Part shown: positions 53,707-60,407 of the stretch, in pieces
Numbering within the stretch: position 1 is the stretch's first letter
Layout: every line of letters starts with the position of its first letter
From: a virus
IMG/VR virus record: IMGVR_UViG_3300031669_000007
Coordinates: 1-64,000 of that record
Reading direction: 5' to 3' (one strand)
Length of the DNA stretch: 64,000 bases
Notes under the pieces: generated by a model
What the model saw: only the letters and a program-made list of their open reading frames with translations
Told to the model about the DNA's origin: nothing
Databases searched by the model: none
Program-made: the position numbers and the translations under genes

Positions 53707-53735
53707 TTGACATTCTAACCGAAAGAGTGTATAAT
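53707..53735 (+). promoter_or_regulatory. Perfect sigma70 promoter
   Basis: TTGACA, 17-base spacer (with TAACCGAAAGAG), TATAAT on the plus strand. The ATG at 53742 lies 6 bases after the -10 box, which would make the message leaderless. The spacer element is the inverse-complement-like relative of the CGGTTAAA element in the minus-strand set. Confidence 0.85.
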
Positions 53736-53741
53736 AGTCTT

Positions 53742-54002
53742 ATGATACATGTCAAAACACTAGTCGAGGATTTCCCGCATCTCGTGCATAAAGCACGGAA
53801 AATCTGGTGCATCGAAACCTTTGGGAAACCATTTGGCGGTAAGCCTGCACCCGGAAAGAATTCTGAAACTAAGTGGGTAGACTGTCGCTGGTCACAGTAT
53901 AATACATATTTTCGGTTTAAGTATGAAGAAGATGCAATGATATTCATACTTAGGTGGGGCGGAGAAGTTAAGAATAAAGTTAAATGGAAAGTAAAAGAAT
54001 GA
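53742..54002 (+). CDS. Tail-family small protein on plus strand (IFILRWGG)
   Basis: An 86-residue protein (MIHVKTLVEDFPHLVH) with K-I-W-C-I-E-T-F-G, W-V-D-C-R-W, and tail F-K-Y-E-E-D-A-M-I-F-I-L-R-W-G-G followed by a basic extension. The only family member on the plus strand, under its own strong promoter. The reading frame is open further upstream but the promoter lies inside that extension, so 53742 is the start. Confidence 0.7.
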   Translation: MIHVKTLVEDFPHLVHKARKIWCIETFGKPFGGKPAPGKNSETKWVDCRWSQYNTYFRFKYEEDAMIFILRWGGEVKNKVKWKVKE

Positions 54003-54412
54003 AAAACACATGGGATAACTTGCCAAACGGAAAAGCCATTGATCGAGTCTTAGTCGATGTCTTTAAGAATCCACAAATTTGGGAAGAAATGTATAACGAA
54101 ATGTATAATATTCCTGTAGTGTCAGACCAAAGAAATAGTAATTGTTGGAATGCAGTGTGGATCAGATCCAGAGAAAAGTTAAAAACTATGGATCGTTATG
54201 ATCTGTGGTTAGACATTTCAGAAAGAATAGTCACACCGGAAAATGAAATGTCATGGGAAGGTGCAAAGATTTGTGCTAGAAGCACGATTTTAGGGTTGCT
54301 TAGTAACGACGAGTGCGGAAATCTTCTAGACAGTGATCCTGAACATATCAAGTTACTAACGATTCTTGGTGACGATTCAATAATGATGATATGCCCGGCT
54401 GTATGTCGTTAA
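53999..54412 (+). CDS. Hypothetical protein, 137 residues
   Basis: Start at 53999 (MKNTWDNLPNGKAIDR), overlapping the tail-family stop (ATGA); an in-frame ATG at 53984 is an alternative. Cys/Trp containing (R-N-S-N-C-W-N-A-V-W-I) with a helical middle. Pattern of small phage proteins built around W-N-A-V-W-I-R; no family recognised. Confidence 0.55.
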   Translation: MKNTWDNLPNGKAIDRVLVDVFKNPQIWEEMYNEMYNIPVVSDQRNSNCWNAVWIRSREKLKTMDRYDLWLDISERIVTPENEMSWEGAKICARSTILGLLSNDECGNLLDSDPEHIKLLTILGDDSIMMICPAVCR

Positions 54413-54424
54413 ATCCTAATCGAG

Positions 54425-55204
54425 TTAAACACGGTATAAAATCTGAGTCACATGTGACGGATTAACGTTTCCGCTTGTTGGCGCAACAACAAACCTAACC
54501 GCAGTATAAACACCATCAAAATTGCAATATGATGTGGCCGTTTGTGCTGTATAATTTAAGATAGATGTGTTTCCTGACAACGGCATGACATTTGCAGTTG
54601 ATGTCAATTCAACGACTCCCCAACTTACCTGTGGGCTCCCCGCTCCAACCAAAGCCAATGAATCAAGCGTTCCCTCTACAGTAATATTTCCGGTAAAGCC
54701 AACTGTATCAAAATTGATCTGCGCTGTGTGATGTGCCGACTGTTGTAGTGAATTAATATCTGCACTAATTGCAGCAGATGTAATCGTAGTATTGTTATTG
54801 CTTGGCAAATCTACAACTATGCTAGGCAATAGCGTTGGATATGGACCATCTCGTAGTAGTATTTCTCCACGAGATTCATAGTTTTCGTCGGTGTAGACCA
54901 CCTCTGTTATTCCTGTTACTGGGTCAGATACCGTTAATGCATAGTTATAGTAGGGTTGTGATAAGTCAATGAGATCAAAAGCAGTTAATCGAACAGAGAT
55001 AATTCCTTTGACTGCATCAACGATTGTAATTCCGCCGTTTGTGTTACTATTCTTAGTTACTACAACTGCACTCTCAGAATCTGATATCATATTAAATGTA
55101 ATGACCCAACCAGTGATATTAACTGCTTTCTGATCTGAGTTTTTCCATACAAACTGTATGATGTTGTCAACGCCTTTATAAATCTTTACTTGTCTTTGAT
55201 ACAT
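54425..55204 (-). CDS. Probable tail or baseplate protein (BppU-like N-terminus)
   Basis: The start is set at ATG 55204 (MYQRQVKIYKG) because GAGGTGG lies 6 bases upstream; an in-frame ATG at 55282 is possible. N-terminal domain V-K-I-Y-K-G-V-D-N-I-I-Q-F-V and I-T-G-W-V-I-T-F-N-M, G-G-I-T-I-V-D-A, I-I-S-V-R-L-T-A resembles the beta-sandwich at the start of BppU-type baseplate proteins. The rest is a Ser/Thr/Asn-rich beta region. Virion role inferred. Confidence 0.55.
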   Translation of the reverse strand: MYQRQVKIYKGVDNIIQFVWKNSDQKAVNITGWVITFNMISDSESAVVVTKNSNTNGGITIVDAVKGIISVRLTAFDLIDLSQPYYNYALTVSDPVTGITEVVYTDENYESRGEILLRDGPYPTLLPSIVVDLPSNNNTTITSAAISADINSLQQSAHHTAQINFDTVGFTGNITVEGTLDSLALVGAGSPQVSWGVVELTSTANVMPLSGNTSILNYTAQTATSYCNFDGVYTAVRFVVAPTSGNVNPSHVTQILYRV

Positions 55205-55293
55205 GGTTTTCCACCTCGCGGTAATAGTTGGGTCAAGGTTGCATTGAACCGTGACGGAGTTTGGATAAAAATAAGTGTTCATTCTTTGCAAAA

Positions 55294-55758
55294 TTACCTC
55301 TTTTCAGAATCTGGCATATCGAGCCAAGTTCTATTTCCTTTTGATATATTTATCTTACCCTCTAATATCTGTAAATTGGATAGACAATGGAAACCCTGAA
55401 CAATTTTTGAGTTAAGTGGAACGATATGATCTACATGATAATCTATATTGGTAATTATAGATTTTGTGTGTGCAACAATATATAATTCGGTTATACATAA
55501 TTTCTCTAACCAATTATCTGACCATGCAGGTGTGGCCTTTATTTTCTTGGCTCTTCGTTTAGCATTTATCTCTTTGACTTTTTCTGGGTTAGCAGTGCGC
55601 CATTTCTTATTGTATTCTGCATTCTTTTCTGGATTGGCATCTCTCCATTTTTTGATCTGTTCTGTTCCAGATTCTCTAAACTTTTTTTGATATTGCCTAA
55701 CTTTATCCGCATTTTCTTTACGCCATATCAGGCGGTGATTTTCTTTTTTAGTGTCCAT
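55294..55758 (-). CDS. HNH homing endonuclease
   Basis: Start at 55758 (MDTKKENHRLIWRKEN). A 154-residue protein with tandem basic repeats (W-R-D-A-N-P-E-K-N-A-E-Y-N-K-K-W-R-T-A-N-P-E-K) and HNH core Y-H-V-D-H-I-V-P-L-N-S-K-I-V-Q-G-F-H-C-L-S-N-L-Q. Close in layout to 43162-43716 but without the N-terminal zinc site. CATAAATA ends 3 bases before the ATG. Confidence 0.85.
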   Translation of the reverse strand: MDTKKENHRLIWRKENADKVRQYQKKFRESGTEQIKKWRDANPEKNAEYNKKWRTANPEKVKEINAKRRAKKIKATPAWSDNWLEKLCITELYIVAHTKSIITNIDYHVDHIVPLNSKIVQGFHCLSNLQILEGKINISKGNRTWLDMPDSEKR

Positions 55759-55761
55759 TAT

Positions 55762-55769
55762 GTATTTAT
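55762..55769 (-). promoter_or_regulatory. Late-type promoter CATAAATA, 3 bases before ATG
   Basis: Minus-strand CATAAATA followed by CAT and the ATG of the HNH gene at 55294-55758. Confidence 0.5.
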
Positions 55770-55801
55770 GCAAGTTTTTCTTCCGCACCTGATTCCGAAT
55801 T

Positions 55802-55809
55802 GCTAAATA
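55802..55809 (+). promoter_or_regulatory. Late-type element GCTAAATA, 5 bases before ATG
   Basis: Plus-strand GCTAAATA followed by TTCGT and the ATG at 55815. Confidence 0.45.
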
Positions 55810-55814
55810 TTCGT

Positions 55815-56192
55815 ATGGAAGAAAACGATATTAAACGTATTATGGCAGACAAGCCTTACCTGTCACTATTGACGTATGGCGGCAATGATTATTTGGGTAT
55901 TATTCAGAACATCGACGACACCATTACCACAATCTATGATTTTGGTTCTCTCAAAACAGAAGATCAGAAGATTGTATTCTTAGAGTTGGCTGAGATATGG
56001 TGGATGGAGAGTAATCGACTTGTCCCAATCAATGTATTCTTGCGCGTAGAATGGGCAATCTTCCGTCCTACACTAAAGACACTAAACTCTAAGGATGTTG
56101 ATGTTAAGCTAGGTCCTCATCTAAGTCTTAAAGAGATGGCTGCTAAGAAATCAAAACGTAGATCAATTACTCTTGTTCGTCGTATGCAGTAA
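55815..56192 (+). CDS. Conserved T4-like hypothetical protein
   Basis: A 125-residue plus-strand protein (MEENDIKRIMADKPYL). L-T-Y-G-G-N-D-Y-L-G-I-I-Q-N and E-I-W-W-M-E-S-N-R-L-V-P-I-N-V-F-L are blocks I recall from marine T4-like phages. Basic end (KKSKRRSITLVRRMQ). Late-type element immediately before the start. Role unknown. Confidence 0.6.
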   Translation: MEENDIKRIMADKPYLSLLTYGGNDYLGIIQNIDDTITTIYDFGSLKTEDQKIVFLELAEIWWMESNRLVPINVFLRVEWAIFRPTLKTLNSKDVDVKLGPHLSLKEMAAKKSKRRSITLVRRMQ

Positions 56193-56424
56193 ACGGCGAT
56201 CCATACTTAATAACTGCCAATGGATAGGTTTCATCAGTAAACTCTAATGAGTCGAGAGACTTATTAAACTTCCCTTTCCCCAAGTTTGCTTTACAATTCC
56301 ATTCGTTTTCTAACCAGCTTAGCCAGTCAGGTATATCACCGTCGTATTGAGCACGGTGTTGATCATTTATGATTTTCTTCCAATTATACGGATATGGATT
56401 AGGACCGCTAAACGATATTTTCAT
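56167..56424 (-). CDS. Tail-family protein, LAVIKYGSP type
   Basis: An 85-residue protein starting MKISFSGPNPYPYNW. W-L-S-W-L-E-N-E-W-N-C-K-A-N-L-G is the helix, and the end is F-T-D-E-T-Y-P-L-A-V-I-K-Y-G-S-P. Close tandem copy of the next gene. Confidence 0.7.
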   Translation of the reverse strand: MKISFSGPNPYPYNWKKIINDQHRAQYDGDIPDWLSWLENEWNCKANLGKGKFNKSLDSLEFTDETYPLAVIKYGSPFTAYDEQE

Positions 56425-56660
56425 AATGCAGGTGGTCCATACTTAAGAACTGCTAAGAGATAGTTATCATCCTCAAAGATTAGTGCAGCTATGCATTTAT
56501 CATCACCAAATTTCCCCATCTCTACTTTACATTTCCATTCGTTTTCTAACCAGTTTATCCACTCAACTAAATTACCGTAATACATTATGCTGTGTTGATC
56601 TGAGATAACCATAGCCCAGTTAGTTGTCTTTTCATAATTATCTTTAAACGATATTTTCAT
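56421..56660 (-). CDS. Tail-family protein, LAVLKYGPP type
   Basis: Start at 56660 (MKISFKDNYEKTTNW), overlapping the previous gene by 17 bases. W-I-N-W-L-E-N-E-W-K-C-K-V-E-M-G and end F-E-D-D-N-Y-L-L-A-V-L-K-Y-G-P-P. About half the residues match 56167-56424. Confidence 0.7.
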   Translation of the reverse strand: MKISFKDNYEKTTNWAMVISDQHSIMYYGNLVEWINWLENEWKCKVEMGKFGDDKCIAALIFEDDNYLLAVLKYGPPAL

Positions 56661-56916
56661 TGTTTGCATACCTCAATAATAAAAGTGTGTAATGTTCATC
56701 ATCTACTTCTATCCTCGTAATTTTTTCATCTCTGATAGTGATTACAATTCCTAGCGTATTATATGCCCACTCTATAAATATTCTCTCGCCTACAGATGAC
56801 TCAAGGTCTTCTTTTGGTAGAGAATTTCCAATGGATTCCATAAAGTCATCCCATACACCAGCTATAGGCGGCCTGTCAGGAACATTGTCTAATGTATCAA
56901 TAGAAAAGAGTATCAT
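56644..56916 (-). CDS. Tail-family protein, LLLLRYAN type
   Basis: A 90-residue protein: F-I-E-W-A-Y-N-T-L-G-I-V-I-T-I helix-strand and tail V-D-D-E-H-Y-T-L-L-L-L-R-Y-A-N. The final Trp of L-R-W is Tyr throughout this 56-58 kb subgroup. Confidence 0.7.
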   Translation of the reverse strand: MILFSIDTLDNVPDRPPIAGVWDDFMESIGNSLPKEDLESSVGERIFIEWAYNTLGIVITIRDEKITRIEVDDEHYTLLLLRYANNENIV

Positions 56917-57191
56917 GCGGCATACTGTAATAAAAACATTGTTAATTCTTCATCATCTACTGTTACGGCATAGATAGCGTTTTCTTCTTTATCTTTGCCA
57001 ATCTTTCTTCTTTTATAGATGACCTTGCTTGATGGTATTCTTTCAGTCAATGACTGAACATATTCTTCTGTTGTTACGTCTGTTCCATCGTCGAATACTT
57101 CTCTAAAATACCTGGCCGCTGCTCTCTTAAAGGACTCGGCGTTGTGGTCGAGATATTTTCCATCTACAGCTTCAAAACTAATTGTTATCAT
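56913..57191 (-). CDS. Tail-family protein, MFLLQYAA type
   Basis: A 92-residue protein (MITISFEAVDGKYLDH) with a helical middle and tail V-D-D-E-E-L-T-M-F-L-L-Q-Y-A-A. ATGA overlap on both sides. Confidence 0.65.
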   Translation of the reverse strand: MITISFEAVDGKYLDHNAESFKRAAARYFREVFDDGTDVTTEEYVQSLTERIPSSKVIYKRRKIGKDKEENAIYAVTVDDEELTMFLLQYAA

Positions 57192-57472
57192 GGCGGAAAC
57201 CTTATTAAGAGCATAGTATAGGCAGAGTCCTCTACATCTATTCCGGCAATATGCCCAGGAAAAAGTCCGCCCGGATCGTTAAGAACTGTTATCTGCCAGG
57301 TATCTTTAAGCCAGGCACGAAACTCTTCGTATTCATTGGCATGACCAATTCCCTTCCACGGGGATTCTTCTCTAAGTGCTCGAAGTATCTTAGCCCAATG
57401 AATAGGCGAAGTGCCTCTAATTGGAAAATATCCGGCATAATCAACGATGCGATCAGTGAAAGATACTATCAT
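57188..57472 (-). CDS. Tail-family protein, MLLIRFPP type
   Basis: Start at 57472 (MIVSFTDRIVDYAGYF) by ATGA overlap; the long upstream extension is a shadow of the 57469-57684 gene. F-R-A-W-L-K-D-T-W-Q-I helix, end V-E-D-S-A-Y-T-M-L-L-I-R-F-P-P. Confidence 0.65.
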   Translation of the reverse strand: MIVSFTDRIVDYAGYFPIRGTSPIHWAKILRALREESPWKGIGHANEYEEFRAWLKDTWQITVLNDPGGLFPGHIAGIDVEDSAYTMLLIRFPP

Positions 57473-57684
57473 TCTCCGAACCTCAACATAAAAAACATTG
57501 CGTCCTTCTCCTCTTTGAAAGCATAAATGTGATACTTTAAGAAAACTACCGTCCAATCTTCGTTTTTCTTCCCCATACAAGTATTAAGCCAAGCTAAACG
57601 ATTACAGTAGTCTTGATAGGTATGCTTCTTATTAGCTCTAATAATATAGGGAAACCTGGCGTTATAGGGTAATTTTTCAATCAT
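57469..57684 (-). CDS. Tail-family protein, MFFMLRFGE type
   Basis: A 71-residue protein: C-N-R-L-A-W-L-N-T-C-M-G-K-K-N-E-D-W and tail F-K-E-E-K-D-A-M-F-F-M-L-R-F-G-E. Its end TTGAGGTTCGGAGAATGA provides GGAG to the next gene. Confidence 0.7.
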   Translation of the reverse strand: MIEKLPYNARFPYIIRANKKHTYQDYCNRLAWLNTCMGKKNEDWTVVFLKYHIYAFKEEKDAMFFMLRFGE

Positions 57685-57940
57685 ATCCGTATTTTAAGAG
57701 TAGCATGGTAAAAACTTCGTCGGGCAAATCAATATATTCAAGGTGTCTAACCATTGTATATTTTTCGGAAAACATAGCATCTATGCCGTGTTCTCCTCTG
57801 ACATAATTGTAGAAATCATCATCAAAGAAGCCAAACCCGGCATCATTTCTTAAATTAATCAAGATCTCTGACATCTTCCGACGAAGAGCATACTCTTTTT
57901 CACCGGGTGCAGGAAGGTGGTTATTGTATATTATTCTCAT
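57677..57940 (-). CDS. Tail-family protein, DEVFTMLLLKY type
   Basis: An 87-residue protein: M-R-I-I-Y-N-N-H start, long charged helix, F-Y-N-Y-V-R-G-E-H-G-I and L-P-D-E-V-F-T-M-L-L-L-K-Y. Its nearest relative in the window is 6426-6686, 51 kb away. Confidence 0.65.
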   Translation of the reverse strand: MRIIYNNHLPAPGEKEYALRRKMSEILINLRNDAGFGFFDDDFYNYVRGEHGIDAMFSEKYTMVRHLEYIDLPDEVFTMLLLKYGYD

Positions 57941-58172
57941 TCAAATATTTAAGTAACAAAAATGTATATTCTTCATCATTGACCTCTAATCCTATAATGT
58001 TCGAATTGATATCATCATTTTTAAATGTTAAATTGATTGTCCATTTTTTGTTAAGCATTGATATAAAGCCCTCTTTATCAATTTGATCGCTTTTACTGGT
58101 CACTTTATACTCTTCCGCAAGTCCGCGCAATACAGCAAAACAGGGGTGACGGTTAGTTGGTTTTATTTTCAT
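57921..58172 (-). CDS. Tail-family protein, FLLLKYLN type
   Basis: An 83-residue protein: helical N-terminus, W-T-I-N-L-T-F strand and tail V-N-D-E-E-Y-T-F-L-L-L-K-Y-L-N. Starts inside the last codons of the DnaE-like gene (20-base overlap). Confidence 0.65.
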   Translation of the reverse strand: MKIKPTNRHPCFAVLRGLAEEYKVTSKSDQIDKEGFISMLNKKWTINLTFKNDDINSNIIGLEVNDEEYTFLLLKYLNENNIQ

Positions 58173-58785
58173 TCTTAAATTCCCACAACGAGTTTTTCTC
58201 TTGTTCTGCTATTAAATTCATATGGACCACAACAAGGTGAGCATATCCAACAGCATGTGCTTTCTTGAAGGTGTATCCATCGTCTGTTTTATCCCATATT
58301 GTTTTTGCAATCTCTGCCCAACTCTTTCCTTGCAAGTGTTTCTTTCCTGGACGGATCAATGCTAGGAACATAGCCATGCGTGGTATTGAATTGATTGGTT
58401 CCGGCAGCTTGCTTATCGTTTCGTGATAATTGCCAATGTGTATTAACTGCTCGCAAAAGTCTTTCTCAAGCAATCGTGTCCACGGCGGATCAGTAAGCAT
58501 CAGTTTCAACAAGTGTGCCTCTGATTGAACTTTTTCATATACTGATACATTGAGTAGGTCTACTTTAAAATACCCGCGTTCTTCCGCTGCCTTATAGTCA
58601 ATTGTTGCCAAGTTATTTACATCGTGCGGTATGTCTGTAAAATATACACCGGTCGCATGTTTACTAAGAGCTGCATCTGTTCTTATCATGCTCGCGTTGA
58701 TATGCTTGAGATGAGCCAAAGCAGCATCTCTGCTGCCAAAGTCTATGTCGATGTCACCTTTAAATTTTTTAATTTCTTCGCTCAT
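58153..58785 (-). CDS. Miniature DnaE-like (C-family polymerase) protein
   Basis: A 210-residue protein whose segments line up in order with bacterial Pol III alpha: G-D-I-D-I-D-F-x-x-R (the P-D-x-D-x-D-F metal Asp pair), H-A-T-G-V-Y-F, Y-K-A-A-E-E-R-G-Y-F-K-V-D-L-L-N (third Asp, K-x-D-F-L-G-L), A-M-F-L-A-L-I-R-P-G-K, and F-K-K-A-H-A-V-G-Y-A (F-N-K-S-H-A-A-A-Y). It keeps the palm acids but has lost most of the fingers, PHP, beta-binding and tau-binding parts; about one sixth of DnaE length. Whether it polymerises DNA is unknown. Confidence 0.7.
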   Translation of the reverse strand: MSEEIKKFKGDIDIDFGSRDAALAHLKHINASMIRTDAALSKHATGVYFTDIPHDVNNLATIDYKAAEERGYFKVDLLNVSVYEKVQSEAHLLKLMLTDPPWTRLLEKDFCEQLIHIGNYHETISKLPEPINSIPRMAMFLALIRPGKKHLQGKSWAEIAKTIWDKTDDGYTFKKAHAVGYAHLVVVHMNLIAEQEKNSLWEFKNENKTN

Positions 58786-59037
58786 GCTGTAATAAACTCC
58801 AACGGACGTGGTTCTATTCTTATTTCTACGGGAAACCTCGGTAAACTCTCGTCTAACTCTTCGTCACAGTATATACCGTCAGCTACAATGTTATCACCTA
58901 AGAAATAAACAAACTTCTCTATCGACGGCCGCGATGCTCCTGAGTCAAATATAATAAAGTATATACGGGTCAGGATTCTTCATCGCTGCTAAAATCTGCT
59001 TTGAAAATCTTGCCGTTACGTTGGTTACTCCATTCAT
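58782..59037 (-). pseudogene. Gene with +1 frame break at ATT-TGA-C
   Basis: From ATG at 59037 (ATGA overlap with the upstream gene) 30 codons run to TGA at 58945-58947. The next frame is open from before that stop to TGA at 58782-58784, which overlaps the DnaE-like ATG, but has no start codon. A +1 shift at ATT-TGA-C gives an 84-residue protein (...Y-I-L-Y-Y-I / D-S-G-A-S-R-P-S). The site resembles the CTT-TGA-C of the prfB frameshift, without the upstream Shine-Dalgarno. A decayed gene or a one-base error is equally possible. Confidence 0.55.
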
Positions 59038-59255
59038 TGCTGATACCTTAGAATAAACATTGTTTCGTCTTCTGGCTTATCAAATACTAACTTTGCTTTA
59101 AATGCCATTCTATGAAAATCGTAGTATTCTTGTACGACATAATTCCCAGGATAATTTTTTTGCATTTGTTCTGCCACATATAGTATTGTATCCTCTTTGC
59201 CAGGATTGAATGTTTTCTCTGAGTAGATCTTATCTAAATATCTGTTATAGTTCAT
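59034..59255 (-). CDS. Tail-family protein, YPGNYVV type (MFILRYQQ)
   Basis: A 73-residue protein (MNYNRYLDKIYSEKTF): Y-P-G-N-Y-V-V-Q-E-Y and end K-P-E-D-E-T-M-F-I-L-R-Y-Q-Q. Same subfamily as 8270-8485 and 60408-60611. Confidence 0.7.
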   Translation of the reverse strand: MNYNRYLDKIYSEKTFNPGKEDTILYVAEQMQKNYPGNYVVQEYYDFHRMAFKAKLVFDKPEDETMFILRYQQ

Positions 59256-59274
59256 GCTTTATTCTCAATGACGA

Positions 59275-59484
59275 TTATCTTCCCCACCGCAGTGAGAACA
59301 ACGTCGCATCTATATCGTTAAAAAATCTAATGCCTGATCTTCCTGTCCCATCGTTTGCTTCCCCTATAGTCCAACGCTGTTCATCTGGAAGCGGAGGATT
59401 AGGCATGTTTTCCTCTAACCACAAGCCTATATCTATCTCGGACTTACCCTTTGTTGCCGAGAAGTAAAATTCTAAATCAACCAT
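59275..59484 (-). CDS. Tail-family small protein (LFSLRWGR)
   Basis: Start at 59484 (MVDLEFYFSATKGKSE), TAATG overlap. G-L-W-L-E-E-N-M, R-W-T-I-G-E and tail F-N-D-I-D-A-T-L-F-S-L-R-W-G-R. Confidence 0.75.
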   Translation of the reverse strand: MVDLEFYFSATKGKSEIDIGLWLEENMPNPPLPDEQRWTIGEANDGTGRSGIRFFNDIDATLFSLRWGR

Positions 59485-59717
59485 TATGCCCACTTCAATG
59501 CGAACAATATCGCATCCTTCTCGTTGTCGAAGCACCACACTACTTCTCCTTCTTTGACACCTGCGTATGTAATCATACTGCTATCGTCATCATCAAGACA
59601 AGTATTTTCTTCGCACCACTTTGCCATCTCTTCCATTTTTGCATTTCGAGACTTTCCCCAAATTGAGTCTAATATAGTTGATACTCTGTGGTCACCAAAC
59701 AACGAATCTTTCTTCAT
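59484..59717 (-). CDS. Tail-family small protein (LFALKWA)
   Basis: A 77-residue protein: M-A-K-W-C-E-E-N-T-C, E-V-V-W and tail F-D-N-E-K-D-A-I-L-F-A-L-K-W-A. GGAG before its ATG is encoded by the W-S codons that end the preceding gene. Confidence 0.75.
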   Translation of the reverse strand: MKKDSLFGDHRVSTILDSIWGKSRNAKMEEMAKWCEENTCLDDDDSSMITYAGVKEGEVVWCFDNEKDAILFALKWA

Positions 59718-59718
59718 G

Positions 59719-59940
59719 CTAACTCCACTTCAATAAAAACAAGGTAAACTGTTCTTCATCCATATATGCAGTCCACAGGGTTGATCCTTTGTATATTTCT
59801 ACGGTTAGACCAAATTTTCTATCGAGTAATCTCTTAATTTCTTCTATGCTTATTAACGCAGTAGAAAACTTGTTTGCGTTCATCTCAGATCTAAAGCAAT
59901 CATAAAACTTTGGATAATCCTGGAAATCAAACTGTATCAT
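59719..59940 (-). CDS. Tail-family small protein (LFLLKWS)
   Basis: Start at 59940 (MIQFDFQDYPKFYD). L-D-R-K-F-G-L-T-V helix-strand, L-W-T-A-Y and tail M-D-E-E-Q-F-T-L-F-L-L-K-W-S. AAGGTGG upstream encodes L-R-W of the preceding gene. Confidence 0.75.
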   Translation of the reverse strand: MIQFDFQDYPKFYDCFRSEMNANKFSTALISIEEIKRLLDRKFGLTVEIYKGSTLWTAYMDEEQFTLFLLKWS

Positions 59941-60167
59941 TTCCACCTTAATAAGAAAAGCATCAAGTCTTGTTCATTAACAAAATAATATGTATCACCA
60001 TTTACTATATACCAATCTGACTCTTTAAGATTGTCTTTCAACCAATCATATCTATTTTCGAAAAGATCGCTGTTCGTTTTTCCATATCTATTTTCGAAAA
60101 GATCGCTGTTCGTTTTTCCATGCAGCCTTGTCTTAAAGGGCCAAATCTTTTTATTCAATTCTCTCAT
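59937..60167 (-). CDS. Tail-family small protein with internal 12-residue repeat
   Basis: Start at 60167 (MRELNKKIWPFKTRL). Contains the exact tandem G-K-T-N-S-D-L-F-E-N-R-Y twice, then Y-D-W-L-K-D-N-L-K-E-S-D-W and tail V-N-E-Q-D-L-M-L-F-L-L-R-W-K. The repeat is a recent 36-bp in-frame duplication. Confidence 0.75.
   Translation of the reverse strand: MRELNKKIWPFKTRLHGKTNSDLFENRYGKTNSDLFENRYDWLKDNLKESDWYIVNGDTYYFVNEQDLMLFLLRWK
60047..60118. repeat. Tandem 36-bp direct repeat, two exact copies
   Basis: Two identical 36-base units (60047-60082 and 60083-60118) inside a tail-family gene. The length is a multiple of three and keeps the frame. Confidence 0.9.
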
Positions 60168-60406
60168 AGCCAACGCAATGTAAACATTGTAGCATGAATT
60201 GGGTCACGAAAGTAGAAGATCATGCCGTCTCTATACCACATTTTTTCACCGAAAGTCTCCGTGCAATAGGGTTCATATTTGAATCCCTCTGACATAAATG
60301 CTCTTGTTGTCATCTCAACTCGAACCCAAAAGATTTCTTTCCACAATAGATGCAACGGCATACTTGTTATTGTTGTTAATTTATCGAACCAAGTCTCTTT
60401 TCTCAT
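60164..60406 (-). CDS. Tail-family small protein (MFTLRWL)
   Basis: An 80-residue protein: basic N-terminus (MRKETWFDKLTTITS), Y-C-T-E-T-F-G-E-K-M-W-Y and tail F-R-D-P-I-H-A-T-M-F-T-L-R-W-L. Confidence 0.7.
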   Translation of the reverse strand: MRKETWFDKLTTITSMPLHLLWKEIFWVRVEMTTRAFMSEGFKYEPYCTETFGEKMWYRDGMIFYFRDPIHATMFTLRWL

Positions 60407-60407
60407 G

